A DNA stretch of 64,000 nt, taken from the NCBI GenBank assembly GCA_034926235.1, contig JAYFRE010000124.1, positions 1 through 64,000 on the forward strand, written 5' to 3'. Positions 9,549-18,758 of this stretch are shown here, one piece after another (position 1 is the stretch's first letter; the number at the start of each line of letters is the position of its first letter). Both the position numbers and the translations under genes were made by a program. The DNA is from JAYFRE01 sp034926235. Lineage in GTDB: Bacteria > Pseudomonadota > Alphaproteobacteria > Rhodospirillales > Magnetospirillaceae. The notes beneath the pieces were generated by a model. The model worked only from the letters and a program-made list of their open reading frames with translations. It searched no databases and was not told the origin of the DNA.

Positions 9549-10635
9549 TCGCGCCCATATGATCGCGGCTCTCGCCCTGGCCCGGCGCGGGTTGGGCGAG
9601 ACATGGCCTAACCCGACCGTGGGCTGCGTCCTGGTCAAGGATGGCCGGGTCGTGGGCCGGGGACGGACCAGTCCCGGCGGTCGTCCCCATGCCGAGATCG
9701 GGGCTCTGTCTCAGGCCGGCGTGGACGCAAGAGGGGCTACGGCCTATGTCACGCTGGAGCCCTGCAGCCATTACGGCAAGACGCCGCCTTGCGCCGACGC
9801 GCTGATCCAGGCCGGAATCGCCCGTGCGGTCGTGGCCAATCCCGATCCGGATCCCCGCGTGAACGGGGCGGGCGTGGGCAAGCTCCGAACTGCCGGCATT
9901 TCGGTCGAACTCGGACTGTGCGGCGAGGAAGCCGCCGTCATCAACGCAGGATTCTTCAAAAGGGTGCGCGAAGGGAGCCCGCTCGTCACCCTGAAAATCG
10001 CCAGTTCGCTTGATGGCCGGATCGCGACCAATGACGGAAAGAGCCGTTGGATCACCGGCGCCCCGGCGCGTACGTTGGTGCATCTGCTCCGCGCCGAAAA
10101 CGACGCTGTGCTGATCGGCAGTGGCACGGCCACCGCCGATAACCCCGAATTGACTTGCCGGCTGCCGGGATTGGAAGGGCGCTCGCCGCTACGGATCGTG
10201 CTCGACAGCTATTTGCGCCTGCCGCTGACGGCGAAGCTGGTGGCGACGGCAGAGGAGATTCCGACCTGGATTCTTACCCGTCCCGATGCTGATGCCGACA
10301 GGATGGACGCCTTTCGCCAGTGCGGGGTCAATATCATCCCGATTCCACCGGGACGGGATGGGCGGATCGATCTCACGGCGGCGTTTTCGGTCCTGGGCGA
10401 ACGGGGGTTGACCAGCATTCTGGTGGAAGGGGGCGGCCGGATGTCGGCGGCTCTGTTCCGTGAAAGGCTGGTCGATCGGCTGGCGTGGTTTCATGCCCCG
10501 ATGGTTCTGGGCGGTGACGGGTTGCCGGCTTCGGTGCCGTTCGGGGTTGCCAAACTGTCCGATGCGCCGCGGTTCACCCTGCTTGAAAGCCGGGTTATCG
10601 GGAACGACATTTTGACATTGATGACGAGAGAATAA
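9517..10635 (+). CDS. ribD: Bifunctional riboflavin deaminase/reductase RibD
   Basis: Second and third steps of riboflavin synthesis: deamination of the pyrimidinone from GTP, then NADPH reduction of the sugar. The N-terminal deaminase domain has the zinc motif HAEIGAL and [11 protein letters not shown]; the C-terminal RibD_C reductase domain (about 155-370) starts at [14 protein letters not shown] and contains [15 protein letters not shown] prefer the GTG at 9517 ([19 protein letters not shown]), which overlaps nrdR by 32 nt, because RibD proteins have a D..hM helix before the ALALARRG block; the ATG at 9559 is the alternative. Followed by ribE after 2 bp. Confidence 0.93.
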   Translation: MAQLPSTTTIDRAHMIAALALARRGLGETWPNPTVGCVLVKDGRVVGRGRTSPGGRPHAEIGALSQAGVDARGATAYVTLEPCSHYGKTPPCADALIQAGIARAVVANPDPDPRVNGAGVGKLRTAGISVELGLCGEEAAVINAGFFKRVREGSPLVTLKIASSLDGRIATNDGKSRWITGAPARTLVHLLRAENDAVLIGSGTATADNPELTCRLPGLEGRSPLRIVLDSYLRLPLTAKLVATAEEIPTWILTRPDADADRMDAFRQCGVNIIPIPPGRDGRIDLTAAFSVLGERGLTSILVEGGGRMSAALFRERLVDRLAWFHAPMVLGGDGLPASVPFGVAKLSDAPRFTLLESRVIGNDILTLMTRE

Positions 10636-10637
10636 GA

Positions 10638-11225
10638 ATGTTTACGGGTATTGTCACAGACTTAGGGACGGTTCTTGATATTTCAGGCAAGGGGGACGTC
10701 ACTTTCCGGATCGCTACGGTTTTCGACATGGATCAGGTGCCCCTGGGGGCGTCTATTGCCAATAACGGCGTCTGTCTGACCGTCGTCGCCCGCCAGCCGG
10801 GTTGGTTCGAGGTCCAGGCGTCGGCGGAAACCCTGTCGAAGACCACGCTGGGGCATTGGACGCCTGGGACGCGCGTCAATCTGGAACGGGCGATGTGCAT
10901 CGGCGATGAGCTGGGCGGTCACATCGTTTCCGGCCATGTGGACGGGGTCGCCAAGGTGGTCGAGATCCGGCCCGAGAACGATTCCCTGCGTTATGTGTTC
11001 GAAGCGCCCGAATCCTTGAAGAAATTCGTCGCCCCCAAGGGGTCGGTCGCGCTGGACGGCGTTTCGCTCACCGTCAACGAGGTCGATGGGGCGCGTTTCG
11101 GGGTCAACATCATTCCCCATACCCGGTCGGTCACCACCTTCGGATTCTATGAGGTCGGTTCCGCCGTGAATATGGAAATCGACATGCTGGCGCGCTATGT
11201 TGCCCGGCTGCTCGAAAAGGAGTGA
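10638..11225 (+). CDS. ribE: Riboflavin synthase, alpha chain
   Basis: Dismutates two 6,7-dimethyl-8-ribityllumazine molecules to riboflavin. 195 residues in two lumazine-binding repeats: repeat 1 begins MFTGIVTDLG and has IANNGVCLTV; repeat 2 begins near GGHIVSGHVDGVA and has SVALDGVSLTVNEV. A proper trimer-forming C-terminal helix follows. It lies 2 bp after ribD and runs into ribBX, inside a continuous riboflavin operon. I saw no FMN riboswitch upstream of this operon. Confidence 0.95.
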   Translation: MFTGIVTDLGTVLDISGKGDVTFRIATVFDMDQVPLGASIANNGVCLTVVARQPGWFEVQASAETLSKTTLGHWTPGTRVNLERAMCIGDELGGHIVSGHVDGVAKVVEIRPENDSLRYVFEAPESLKKFVAPKGSVALDGVSLTVNEVDGARFGVNIIPHTRSVTTFGFYEVGSAVNMEIDMLARYVARLLEKE

Positions 11226-11230
11226 AACCG

Positions 11231-12355
11231 TTGTCCGAATTCCGTGAGTATATGTCGTCCATCGAGGAGATCCTCGAGGAGGCGCGCAATGGGCGCATGT
11301 TCATCCTCATTGACGATGAAGACCGTGAAAACGAAGGGGATCTGGTCATCCCCGCCCAGATGGCGACTCCCGACGCGATCAATTTCATGGCCAAGTTCGG
11401 GCGCGGTCTGATCTGTCTGGCCATGACCGGGGAGCGGGTGGCGCAGCTTGGCCTGCCGCTGATGACTCAGGACAACCGTTCGCACCATCAGACCGCTTTC
11501 ACCTTGAGCATCGAGGCTAAGGAAGGCGTGACCACGGGTATTTCCGCTTCGGACCGCGCCCATACCATCGCGGTCGCCGTCGATCCGACCAAAGGGCGCG
11601 ACGATATCGTCGTTCCCGGCCACGTCTTTCCGCTGGTCGCGCGGGAAGGCGGCGTCCTGGTTCGCGCCGGCCATACCGAAGCGACGGTGGATGTCGCCCG
11701 CATGGCCGGGCTTAATCCCGCCGGCGTTCTGTGCGAGATCATGAACGAAGACGGCAGCATGGCGCGGACGCCGGATCTGGTGAAGTTCGCCCAGTTCCAC
11801 GGGCTGAAGATCGCCACCATCGCCGATCTGATCGCCTATCGCCGCCGTAACGACAAGCTGGTGAAAAAGACCGCCGAATCGGTGCTGCATTCGGCGTTCG
11901 GCGGCGATTGGCGTTTGTTCCTCTATGTGGACGCAATCACCAAGACCGAGCATGTCGCGCTGGTGAAGGGCAAGATTTCTGCGGACGAGCCGATGCTGGT
12001 TCGGGCCCATGCGCTGAACGTTTTCGACGATGTTCTCGGCGATCTCGACCGAGGCAAGGCAGGCCAGTTGCACAGTTCGATGCGGCTGATCGCCGAAGCC
12101 GGGCGGGGCGTGGTGCTGCTTATCCGCGCTCCGGCGGGCGTCAGCCTGGCCGAACGCGTCACCGCCGCCGCCGCCGAAGGGCGGGGCGATGACGGCGATC
12201 TGCGCGATTACGGCGTCGGCGCACAGATCCTGCTTGATCTCGGTGTCGCCAAAATGATCCTTTTATCCAACAGCAAACGAACCATCATCGGCCTTGAAGG
12301 GTATCGGCTGACCGTCGTCGAACAGCGTGCCATCCCGGTGTTGGAGGAGAAATAA
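11231..12355 (+). CDS. ribB: 3,4-dihydroxy-2-butanone-4-phosphate synthase with degenerate GTP cyclohydrolase II domain (RibBX type)
   Basis: The N-terminal domain (about 8-205) is a complete RibB: the DDEDRENEGDL metal/substrate loop, and RAGHTEATVDVARMAG. It makes the four-carbon unit for lumazine. The C-terminal domain aligns with GTP cyclohydrolase II (HALNVFDDVLGDLD, GVGAQILLDLGV, GLEGYRLTVVEQ) but the three zinc Cys of true RibA are absent, so it should not hydrolyse GTP. This matches the RibBX variants known in proteobacteria; a real RibA must be elsewhere. A TTG start at 11231 is favoured: AAAAGGAG ends 8 nt before it, whereas the GTG at 11222 overlaps that site. ATG at 11252 is also possible. 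Confidence 0.9.
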   Translation: MSEFREYMSSIEEILEEARNGRMFILIDDEDRENEGDLVIPAQMATPDAINFMAKFGRGLICLAMTGERVAQLGLPLMTQDNRSHHQTAFTLSIEAKEGVTTGISASDRAHTIAVAVDPTKGRDDIVVPGHVFPLVAREGGVLVRAGHTEATVDVARMAGLNPAGVLCEIMNEDGSMARTPDLVKFAQFHGLKIATIADLIAYRRRNDKLVKKTAESVLHSAFGGDWRLFLYVDAITKTEHVALVKGKISADEPMLVRAHALNVFDDVLGDLDRGKAGQLHSSMRLIAEAGRGVVLLIRAPAGVSLAERVTAAAAEGRGDDGDLRDYGVGAQILLDLGVAKMILLSNSKRTIIGLEGYRLTVVEQRAIPVLEEK

Positions 12356-12816
12356 TGAGCGCGGCCAAAATTCTGATCGTCGAATCCCGTTTCTACGAGG
12401 AAATCACCGACAACCTGTTGAAGGGGGCCCTAAAGGAGCTCGAGGCCGCGGGCGTCGAGTACCGGCGGATGGTTGTTCCCGGCATCCTGGAAATTCCGGC
12501 CGGAATCCGCTACGCGATCAAGGCGATGGAATTCAAAACCACCGACGAGCGTTATGCTGGCTATATCACGCTGGGCTGCGCCATCCTTGGGGAAACCGAC
12601 CATTACCACCATGTCTCGCGCGAGGCGATGGGCGGCATCCAGTCCCTGGTTCTGCAACATGCGCTGGCGCTGGGCAACGGCATCCTGACCGTGCATAACC
12701 GCGAACAGGCGATGGAACGGTGCCGGGTGGAAAAGCGCAATTTCGGCGGTCAGGCCGCGCGGGCTTGCCTGCGCATGATGGAGCTGAAGCGCGAGATCAG
12801 TCTGCTGCCGAAATGA
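12355..12816 (+). CDS. ribH: 6,7-dimethyl-8-ribityllumazine synthase
   Basis: Joins the RibB product to the pyrimidinedione, giving the lumazine substrate of RibE. 153 residues with the flavodoxin-like lumazine synthase fold: ILIVESRFYEEITDNLLKGA at the N-terminus, the PGILEIPAGIRYA block and the ITLGCAILGETDHYHHVSRE catalytic loop with its His pair. The sequence has GILEIPAG where many homologues have GAFELP, seen in alphaproteobacterial forms. Start ATG shares a base with the ribBX stop (TAATG); the stop overlaps nusB by ATGA. Confidence 0.93.
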   Translation: MSAAKILIVESRFYEEITDNLLKGALKELEAAGVEYRRMVVPGILEIPAGIRYAIKAMEFKTTDERYAGYITLGCAILGETDHYHHVSREAMGGIQSLVLQHALALGNGILTVHNREQAMERCRVEKRNFGGQAARACLRMMELKREISLLPK

Positions 12817-13325
12817 CATCGAAACCCCAGGCCAGCACCCCGGCGGCGACCCCGCGTTCAGCGGCCCGTCTGGCGGCGGTCCAGGCCTTGTATAGCTGGG
12901 AATTGGGCGGAGCCGGCGCGGATGCTCTGATCGAGGATTTTCTGAATCACGGGCTGGGACGAAAGGCGTTCGTCCCGGCTTCGGACGACCCGGAATCCGA
13001 GATCGAAACCGTGCTGGCCAGTCCTAACGCTCCTCTCTTGACGGCAATTCTGCGGGGTGTCATCAGCCAGCGCGACTCGCTCGATGCGATGGTGGAAGGC
13101 TCTTTGAGCACGGATTGGCCCGCCGAACGGCTGGAGGCTGTCTTGCGTGCGATCTTACGCGCTGGCGCTTTCGAGTTATCGGCGATGCCCAATACGCCGG
13201 TTCGCGTGGTCATCTCGGAATATGTCGATATCGCCCACGCTTTCTACGCTGGACCGGAACCGAAACTGGTGAATGCGGTCCTCGACCGTATCGCCCGTGT
13301 CATTAGGACTGAAGAACTGGGCTGA
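12813..13325 (+). CDS. nusB: Transcription antitermination factor NusB
   Basis: Partner of NusE (S10) in rRNA antitermination complexes. 170 residues, all-helical: the family start SAARLAAVQALYSWEL (about 14-30), a central insertion, and the C-terminal ERLEAVLRAILRAGAFEL and PVRVVISEYVDIAHAF helices. ATG at 12813 overlaps the ribH stop (ATGA), which decides the start over a longer in-frame option. Coupling of ribH and nusB is widespread in bacteria. Confidence 0.95.
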   Translation: MTSKPQASTPAATPRSAARLAAVQALYSWELGGAGADALIEDFLNHGLGRKAFVPASDDPESEIETVLASPNAPLLTAILRGVISQRDSLDAMVEGSLSTDWPAERLEAVLRAILRAGAFELSAMPNTPVRVVISEYVDIAHAFYAGPEPKLVNAVLDRIARVIRTEELG

Positions 13326-13327
13326 TC

Positions 13328-14308
13328 ATGTTGCCCGTCGATGAATTCGGTCTGATCGAACGCCTTTTCGCACCGCTTGCGAAAGGGTTCCCCGGTGCGC
13401 TCGATCTCAAGGACGACGCGGCTTTGGTCGCGCCGTCGCCGGGATGCTCGATCGTCGTGACCGCCGACGCCCTGGTCGCGGGTGAACATTTTCTGCCTAC
13501 CGATCCGCCGGACGCTATTGCGCGCAAGGCGGTCCGGACCAATATTTCGGATCTGGCGGCAATGGGCGCGAAACCGCTTGCCCTGATGTTGACGATCGCC
13601 ATACCGCGGGACATCACCATGGCATGGCTGGACGGTTTCGCCGCCGGTCTGAAAATGGATATCGAGGAATTCGGCGTTGCGCTGATCGGTGGCGACACCG
13701 TGGCCACGGCGGGCCCAATGGCTTTGTCGATCACGGCGATGGGCGAGGCGGAACCGGCCAGAACCTTACGGCGGTCGAACGCTCGTTCGGGTGATGTTAT
13801 CTGGGTGTCGGGCAGCATCGGCGACGGCGCGCTCGGTCTGTTCGTGGAGCTGGGGCAGGGAGCGGGAATCGATCCGGCTTTGTCCGCTTTTCTGCTCGAC
13901 CGTTACCGTCTGCCCAGGCCGCGCGTCGCGCTGGGCCGCGCTTTGCCCGGACTTGCGCATGCGGCGATGGACATTTCGGACGGGCTGGTCGGCGATCTGG
14001 GCCATATTTGCGATGTCTCGGGCGTCGGTGCGGTGATCGAGGCGAATGATGTGCCTTTGTCCGCAGCAGCCCGCGCCGCAATCTCGGCGGGATGGGGCAA
14101 GGGGTTGGAAACGGCGCTGACCGGCGGCGACGATTATGAGCTGCTTTTTACCGCGCCTGAAAGCGCGACCGAAGCGCTTCGCGTCCTTTCGGGCCGTTTG
14201 GCCTTGCCGCTGACGCCGATCGGTCGGATCGTCGCCGGAAAGGGTGTTTGTGTCATGCATGAGGGCCAGCGGTTGACTATCGACCGGGGCGGGCATCGTC
14301 ATTTCTAA
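13328..14308 (+). CDS. thiL: Thiamine-monophosphate kinase
   Basis: Phosphorylates thiamine monophosphate to the active cofactor thiamine pyrophosphate. 326 residues of the AIR-synthase/ThiL fold: EFGLIERLF start, KDDAALV (nucleotide/metal), TADALVAGEHF, VRTNISDLAAMGAKP, LIGGDTVAT, AMDISDGLVGDL and TGGDDYELLFTAP, all canonical. It follows nusB after 2 bp, the usual arrangement, and probably ends the main operon with the small FliL-like gene 18 bp later. Confidence 0.95.
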   Translation: MLPVDEFGLIERLFAPLAKGFPGALDLKDDAALVAPSPGCSIVVTADALVAGEHFLPTDPPDAIARKAVRTNISDLAAMGAKPLALMLTIAIPRDITMAWLDGFAAGLKMDIEEFGVALIGGDTVATAGPMALSITAMGEAEPARTLRRSNARSGDVIWVSGSIGDGALGLFVELGQGAGIDPALSAFLLDRYRLPRPRVALGRALPGLAHAAMDISDGLVGDLGHICDVSGVGAVIEANDVPLSAAARAAISAGWGKGLETALTGGDDYELLFTAPESATEALRVLSGRLALPLTPIGRIVAGKGVCVMHEGQRLTIDRGGHRHF

Positions 14309-14326
14309 GAGAGGGCGCCTGCCGTC

Positions 14327-14791
14327 ATGAAAAAGCTGATCCTGCTGCTTGTCGTGGTGATTGCAGGGGGCGTGGGCGTCACGGCTGTGACGGGGATCGG
14401 TCCCTTGGCCGATCTGATGCCTGGCGCGGCGCAAGGAAAGGCAGAGGATTCCAAGGAAGCGCCGGCTCCTCCTCCTCGATCGCGCGATCATTATTATGAA
14501 TTGGGTGGGTTTCTGGTGCCGATTCTGGATCAAGGCGGCATTGCGCGTCAGATCGGCGTGGATCTGACCTTGAAGGTGGCGCCCGATTCAGGCAGCCGGG
14601 TCAGCGCCGATCTGCCCCGTCTTCAGAATGCGATCACCCTTGATCTTTACGAATTCCTGCCCCGCTATGCGCGCGGGCCTTCCGAAGAGACGCGCAAGCT
14701 CGTGCATGACCGGATGCTGAATCTGGCCCGCAATATGTACGGAACTGACGCAATCCGGGACATTATCGTTAAATCGATCTATGAACGTTAG
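14327..14791 (+). CDS. FliL-like single-pass membrane protein
   Basis: 154 residues: N-terminal membrane anchor (about 3-24), a Pro-rich linker (about 46-53), then a compact domain whose pattern recalls FliL (LGGFLVPIL, IGVDLTLKVAPDSG, LQNAITLDLYEFL, RKLVHDRMLNLARNMYG, IRDIIVKSIY). FliL supports the flagellar stator. The gene sits 18 bp after thiL and away from other flagellar genes, so a different role in the same fold class (SPFH/stomatin-like) is possible. Assignment is by eye and moderate. A hairpin terminator follows. Confidence 0.5.
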   Translation: MKKLILLLVVVIAGGVGVTAVTGIGPLADLMPGAAQGKAEDSKEAPAPPPRSRDHYYELGGFLVPILDQGGIARQIGVDLTLKVAPDSGSRVSADLPRLQNAITLDLYEFLPRYARGPSEETRKLVHDRMLNLARNMYGTDAIRDIIVKSIYER

Positions 14792-14837
14792 GATAGCCGG
14801 ATAGCGAAAAGCCCTGGTGGGCCGCATCCCTATTAAC

Positions 14838-14866
14838 CAAAAGCGGCAAGAAGCGTGCCGCCTTTT
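14838..14866 (+). terminator. Terminator after the riboflavin/nusB/thiL run
   Basis: AAAAGCGGCA / TGCCGCCTTTT hairpin: stem GCGGCA (14843-14848) with TGCCGC (14856-14861), 7-nt loop, flanked by A- and T-runs. The 180 bp from here to hppA hold no gene. Confidence 0.75.
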
Positions 14867-15042
14867 CATGAATTAAGCTAAATTGGGGCAAGGAACCGAA
14901 CAGTTCGGTTGCGTACCGTAGTTGATTCTGGCAGGTTACCGCCGCTGCTGCCATTTTTAATCCATTTCCGGCCGGATGTCTTACGCCGGTTGGCACGGGC
15001 GGCACACAGAAATACCTTCTCAAGGGGATAGGAAGACCGAGT

Positions 15043-17121
15043 ATGGCCCAAACTATTGTGTTGGCTTGCGGTGTCTTGGCGCTGATTTACGGCGCCCTCG
15101 CAATCCGTTCAGTCCTCGCATCCGCGGCCGGGACGCCGCGCATGCAGGAAATCGCCGCCGCCGTTCAGGAAGGCGCGCGGGCTTATCTTAACCGTCAGTA
15201 CACCACGATCGCCATCGTCGGCGTCGTGGTCGGGGTGATCCTCGGATTCCGCCTGGGGCTGCACGTCGCCATCGGGTACTTCATCGGGGCCATCCTGTCG
15301 GGTGTGGCGGGCTATATCGGCATGAACGTTTCCGTCCGCGCCAATGTCCGCACCGCCGAAGCCGCGCGGACCGGCGGGCTGAAGCCTGCTCTGTCGGTCG
15401 CCTTCACCTCTGGCGCCATCACCGGCATGCTGGTGGTCGGATTGGGGCTGCTTGGCGTTGCCGGCTATTACTTCACCCTGTCCAACATGGGCTTCGAGCT
15501 GCGTCCGGCGGTCGAAGGATTGGTCGCGCTGTCGTTCGGCGCGTCGCTGATTTCGATCTTCGCCCGTCTGGGCGGCGGCATCTTCACCAAGGGCGCTGAC
15601 GTCGGCGCCGATCTGGTCGGCAAGGTCGAAGCGGGCATTCCTGAGGATGATCCGCGCAACCCGGCCGTGATCGCCGACAATGTCGGCGACAATGTTGGCG
15701 ACTGCGCCGGCATGGCTGCCGATCTGTTCGAGACCTCCGCCGTGACCACGGTCGCTACCATGTTGCTGGCGTCGATCTTCTTCGCTGGGGAAACCCAGAG
15801 CAATCTGATGATGTTGCCGCTTCTGATCGCGGCCGTGTGCATCGTGGCTTCGGTCGTGGGCACCTTCTTCGTGCGCCTCGACGCCTCGAACAACATCATG
15901 CGGGCTCTCTATAAGGGCTTGATCGCCACCGGCATCCTGTCGCTGGCGGCCATCGCCGTGATCTTCCATGTGATGTTCGGCTTCGGCGGTTCTTTCACCG
16001 CCGTCAGCGGCACCGTCATCACGGTGAAGTCGCTGTTCATCTGCTCGATCATCGGCCTGGTCATCACCGGCCTCCTGGTCTGGATCACCGAATATTATAC
16101 CGGCACGGATTACCGCCCGGTGCGTAGCGTGGCCCAGGCTTCGACCACCGGCCACGGCACCAACGTCATTCAGGGTCTGGCCGTGTCGATGGAAGCGACC
16201 GCGCTGCCGGTTCTGGTGATTTCCGCCGGCATCATCGCCACCTATATGCTGGCCGGCCTGTTCGGCATCGCCATCGCTGCCACCACCATGTTGGCGCTGG
16301 CGGGCATCATCGTCGCTCTGGACGCCTATGGCCCCGTGACCGACAATGCCGGCGGCATCGCCGAAATGGCGGATCTGCCTCCGGAAGTCCGCAAGACCAC
16401 CGACGCTCTGGATGCGGTCGGCAACACCACCAAGGCGGTGACCAAGGGTTACGCGATCGGTTCCGCCGGTCTGGCCGCCCTGGTTCTGTTCGCTGCCTAT
16501 ACCGAGGATCTGCACCACTATTTCCCCAACGTCAAAGTGGTGTTCGGTCTGGAAGATCCCTTCGTGGTGATCGGCCTGTTCATCGGCGGTCTGCTTCCTT
16601 ATCTGTTCGGCGCCATGGGCATGATGGCGGTCGGCCGTGCGGCCGGCGCGGTCGTCGTCGAAGTGCGCCGCCAGTTCAAGGAAATCGCCGGCATCATGGA
16701 AGGCAAGGCCAAGCCCGACTACGGTCGTGCCGTCGATATGCTGACCCGCGCCGCGATCAAGGAAATGATCCTGCCGTCGCTGCTGCCGATCGTCGCGCCG
16801 ATCCTGCTGTTCGTCGTGATCTGGGGCATTTCCGATATCGGCCACGCCTTCTCGGCGCTGGGCGCGATGCTGATGGGCACCATCGTCACCGGCCTGTTCG
16901 TGGCTTTGTCCATGACCTCGGGCGGCGGCGCGTGGGATAACGCCAAGAAGTATATCGAGGACGGCCATCACGGCGGCAAGGGCTCGGATGCCCACAAGGC
17001 CGCAGTGACCGGCGACACCGTCGGCGATCCCTACAAGGATACCGCTGGTCCCGCCGTCAACCCGATGATCAAGATCATCAACATTGTGGCGATCCTGCTT
17101 TTGGCCATGGTCGCGGGTTAA
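15043..17121 (+). CDS. hppA: K+-independent H+-translocating pyrophosphatase
   Basis: Membrane pyrophosphatase that couples PPi hydrolysis to proton pumping. 692 residues with about 16 membrane helices. Pyrophosphate/Mg sites are visible: [13 protein letters not shown] and [19 protein letters not shown], then [16 protein letters not shown] and the C-terminal [21 protein letters not shown]. The diagnostic position is Lys464 in [12 protein letters not shown]+-dependent enzymes have Ala there, so this one should be K+-independent and proton-specific. Monocistronic, closed by a strong terminator. Typical of Rhodospirillum-like bacteria, where PPi supports energy conservation under low energy supply. 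Confidence 0.97.
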   Translation: MAQTIVLACGVLALIYGALAIRSVLASAAGTPRMQEIAAAVQEGARAYLNRQYTTIAIVGVVVGVILGFRLGLHVAIGYFIGAILSGVAGYIGMNVSVRANVRTAEAARTGGLKPALSVAFTSGAITGMLVVGLGLLGVAGYYFTLSNMGFELRPAVEGLVALSFGASLISIFARLGGGIFTKGADVGADLVGKVEAGIPEDDPRNPAVIADNVGDNVGDCAGMAADLFETSAVTTVATMLLASIFFAGETQSNLMMLPLLIAAVCIVASVVGTFFVRLDASNNIMRALYKGLIATGILSLAAIAVIFHVMFGFGGSFTAVSGTVITVKSLFICSIIGLVITGLLVWITEYYTGTDYRPVRSVAQASTTGHGTNVIQGLAVSMEATALPVLVISAGIIATYMLAGLFGIAIAATTMLALAGIIVALDAYGPVTDNAGGIAEMADLPPEVRKTTDALDAVGNTTKAVTKGYAIGSAGLAALVLFAAYTEDLHHYFPNVKVVFGLEDPFVVIGLFIGGLLPYLFGAMGMMAVGRAAGAVVVEVRRQFKEIAGIMEGKAKPDYGRAVDMLTRAAIKEMILPSLLPIVAPILLFVVIWGISDIGHAFSALGAMLMGTIVTGLFVALSMTSGGGAWDNAKKYIEDGHHGGKGSDAHKAAVTGDTVGDPYKDTAGPAVNPMIKIINIVAILLLAMVAG

Positions 17122-17150
17122 GACCGGCAACCATCGTCACCGAAAAGGAA

Positions 17151-17184
17151 ACGCCCCCGGAGAATTCTCCGGGGGCGTTTTCGT
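17151..17184 (+). terminator. Strong rho-independent terminator of hppA
   Basis: Perfect palindromic stem ACGCCCCCGGAGAA / TTCTCCGGGGGCGT (17151-17178) followed by TTTTCGTTT. It can also act for the converging bamE gene. Confidence 0.92.
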
Positions 17185-17226
17185 TTGTCAGGCCGATTTA
17201 AGGAACAAGACCAGCGGGAAGGGGCG

Positions 17227-17697
17227 TCAATCGCCGCCGGATGTCCCGCCGGGGCCGCTCTTGCGGGAGGTGTTGAACCGTCCGACATTGCCCAGAAGCT
17301 GTTCCAAAAGGCCAAGATCATGCCCTTCGGTCGGGGTTTCGCGAGCGACCATGAAAACCTGCTTGCCGGCGTCGAGGGACAATTTACGAATGTCGCTGAC
17401 ATAACCGCGGCGATCGAAATCGATCGCGACGATTTCGCGCTCGATTTCCTTCGGTGCGAAAAAGGCCCAGGTTTCAAACCGGCTGCTGATGTAATACCAG
17501 CTGTCGTCGCCAAAAGGCTCTGTGCTGGACGGTGTGCCCAGCAGCCCTGCGACGTCGTCCCGGGTGAAATGGCCGATCTTGACCATTTCCAGCCGTTCGG
17601 GCGGCGGCGCGTTGCCGTGGACGTCGATCGTGGATTCGCAGGCCGAGGTGGTTCCCACCAATGCCGTCACCAGCAGACTCTTCATAAAGGATCGCAT
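17227..17697 (-). CDS. bamE: Outer membrane assembly lipoprotein BamE
   Basis: Lipoprotein of the beta-barrel assembly machine (SmpA/OmlA family). From the ATG at 17697 it has 156 residues: signal peptide with lipobox GTTSAC and lipid-anchored Cys20, then the BamE domain (ERLEMVKIGHFTRDDVAGLLGTPS, WYYISSRFETWAFF, REIVAIDFDRRGYVSDIRKL) with a Gly/Ser-rich tail. In-frame ATGs at 17712 and 17685 are alternatives; 17697 gives the best signal peptide. Divergent from yceD, as in many alphaproteobacteria. Confidence 0.9.
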   Translation of the reverse strand: MRSFMKSLLVTALVGTTSACESTIDVHGNAPPPERLEMVKIGHFTRDDVAGLLGTPSSTEPFGDDSWYYISSRFETWAFFAPKEIEREIVAIDFDRRGYVSDIRKLSLDAGKQVFMVARETPTEGHDLGLLEQLLGNVGRFNTSRKSGPGGTSGGD

Positions 17698-17896
17698 CTT
17701 GAGCCGACGCACCTTTCAGGAATTGACGATTGACGGACGCACCCGTTGACGCCATAGGTCTCTCGGGCCGATAGTGTGGGAAAACTCACAGGTTATGCCT
17801 GTATTGTCAATGTTCCGATGCTTCGGAAACGGACTTCGGGGCGAACGGGCGATCCGGCCGGCCTGGAATCATGGGATGGAAAGAGCGTATCCGGAT

Positions 17897-18436
17897 ATGA
17901 CCCCGATCACCATGGAATTTTCCCGTCCTATACGCGCCGATCGGCTGGGCGTCGCGGGCAAAATCATCGCCATCGAAGCGACGGCCGATGAACGTCTCGC
18001 CCTGGCGGAACGTTTCGGCATTCTGGCGGTTGATCGGCTGGTCGCCTCGGTCCAGCTCGATTCGCGCCGGGGCGGAACGCTGGTGCTGGTCAAGGGCCAT
18101 TTCGACGCTGATGTGGTGCAGGCCTGCGTGCTGTCTTTGGTTCCCGTTCCCGCCCATGTCGAGGGCGATTTCTCGCTGGCCTATTCCAGCGACGATTCGG
18201 ATGACGAGATGGATGTGCTGATCGATGTCTCGATGCCGGACCCGCCGGATCCGATGCCGGACGGCGTCATCGATATCGGTGAGGCGGTGGCCGAGCAGCT
18301 GGCTCTGTCGCTGGATCCGTTCCCAAAGGCTCCGGGCGCGCAGTTCGATGGATTTTCCGATCAGGAACCTGAGCCGGAACCCGAGCCGGGCAAAGGGCGG
18401 ATGTTCGATGCGCTTGCCGCCTTGAAAAAGAAATAG
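17897..18436 (+). CDS. yceD: YceD/DUF177 large-subunit rRNA accumulation protein
   Basis: 179-residue member of the DUF177 family, usually encoded just before rpmF and linked to 23S rRNA accumulation. The N-terminus (MEFSRPIRADRLG), the SVQLDSRRGGTLVLVKGHFDADVVQACVLSL core and the VIDIGEAVAEQLALSLDPFPKAPGA C-terminal block are characteristic. The usual CxR/CVRCL metal-like pair is reduced to one Cys (QACVLSL). The tail carries a Glu-Pro repeat (EPEPEPEPG). Start at 17897 (MTPITMEF) chosen over a longer GTG frame from 17774 that has no family match. First gene of the yceD-rpmF-plsX-fabH run. Confidence 0.85.
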   Translation: MTPITMEFSRPIRADRLGVAGKIIAIEATADERLALAERFGILAVDRLVASVQLDSRRGGTLVLVKGHFDADVVQACVLSLVPVPAHVEGDFSLAYSSDDSDDEMDVLIDVSMPDPPDPMPDGVIDIGEAVAEQLALSLDPFPKAPGAQFDGFSDQEPEPEPEPGKGRMFDALAALKKK

Positions 18437-18477
18437 CGGGGTACCCTGCCTATTCGGCTTGCCCCGCCGTCTGTTTT
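18436..18477 (+). terminator. Possible attenuating hairpin between yceD and rpmF
   Basis: GCGGGG (18436-18441) pairs with CCCCGC (18462-18467), loop of 20 nt with a small inner GCC/GGC pairing, followed by CGTCTGTTTTT. It could partly terminate transcription before rpmF. Confidence 0.5.
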
Positions 18478-18530
18478 TCGTTAAGTAAACGACCTCTTCC
18501 GTGCTTGTCACTGGTAATGGTATTTGTCAA

Positions 18531-18719
18531 ATGGCTGTTCCTAAGAAAAAAACGTCGAAGTCCCGGCGGAATATGCGCCGCTCCCATCATGCTCTGCCGA
18601 GCGTGGGACATACCGAATGCCCGAACTGCGGCGAACCCAAGCTTCAGCATCATGTGTGCAAAGCCTGCGGTTTCTATGACGGACGCGAGGTCGTGACCAC
18701 GGCCGAAGCGACCGCCTAG
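18531..18719 (+). CDS. rpmF: 50S ribosomal protein L32 (zinc-binding form)
   Basis: 62 residues beginning [18 protein letters not shown], the universal L32 start, with a zinc ribbon Cys30/Cys33 ... Cys43/Cys46 (CPNCGEP and CKACGFYDG). All four Cys are present, so this is the zinc (C+) paralogue. The start at 18531 matches mature L32; in-frame upstream codons do not. Sits between yceD and plsX as in most proteobacteria. Confidence 0.97.
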   Translation: MAVPKKKTSKSRRNMRRSHHALPSVGHTECPNCGEPKLQHHVCKACGFYDGREVVTTAEATA

Positions 18720-18758
18720 GAATGACTACCGAGTATTCTCTTCTAGTCTGAGGGTTCC

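Noticed and set aside
9000..9600. FMN riboswitch ahead of the riboflavin genes
   Set aside because: No RFN-element conserved blocks seen; ribD overlaps nrdR, leaving no leader.
15109..17130. 673-codon open frame antisense to hppA
   Set aside because: Mirror of a long GC-rich gene; composition is His/Asp/Gly/Gln-rich and without domain pattern. hppA is certain.
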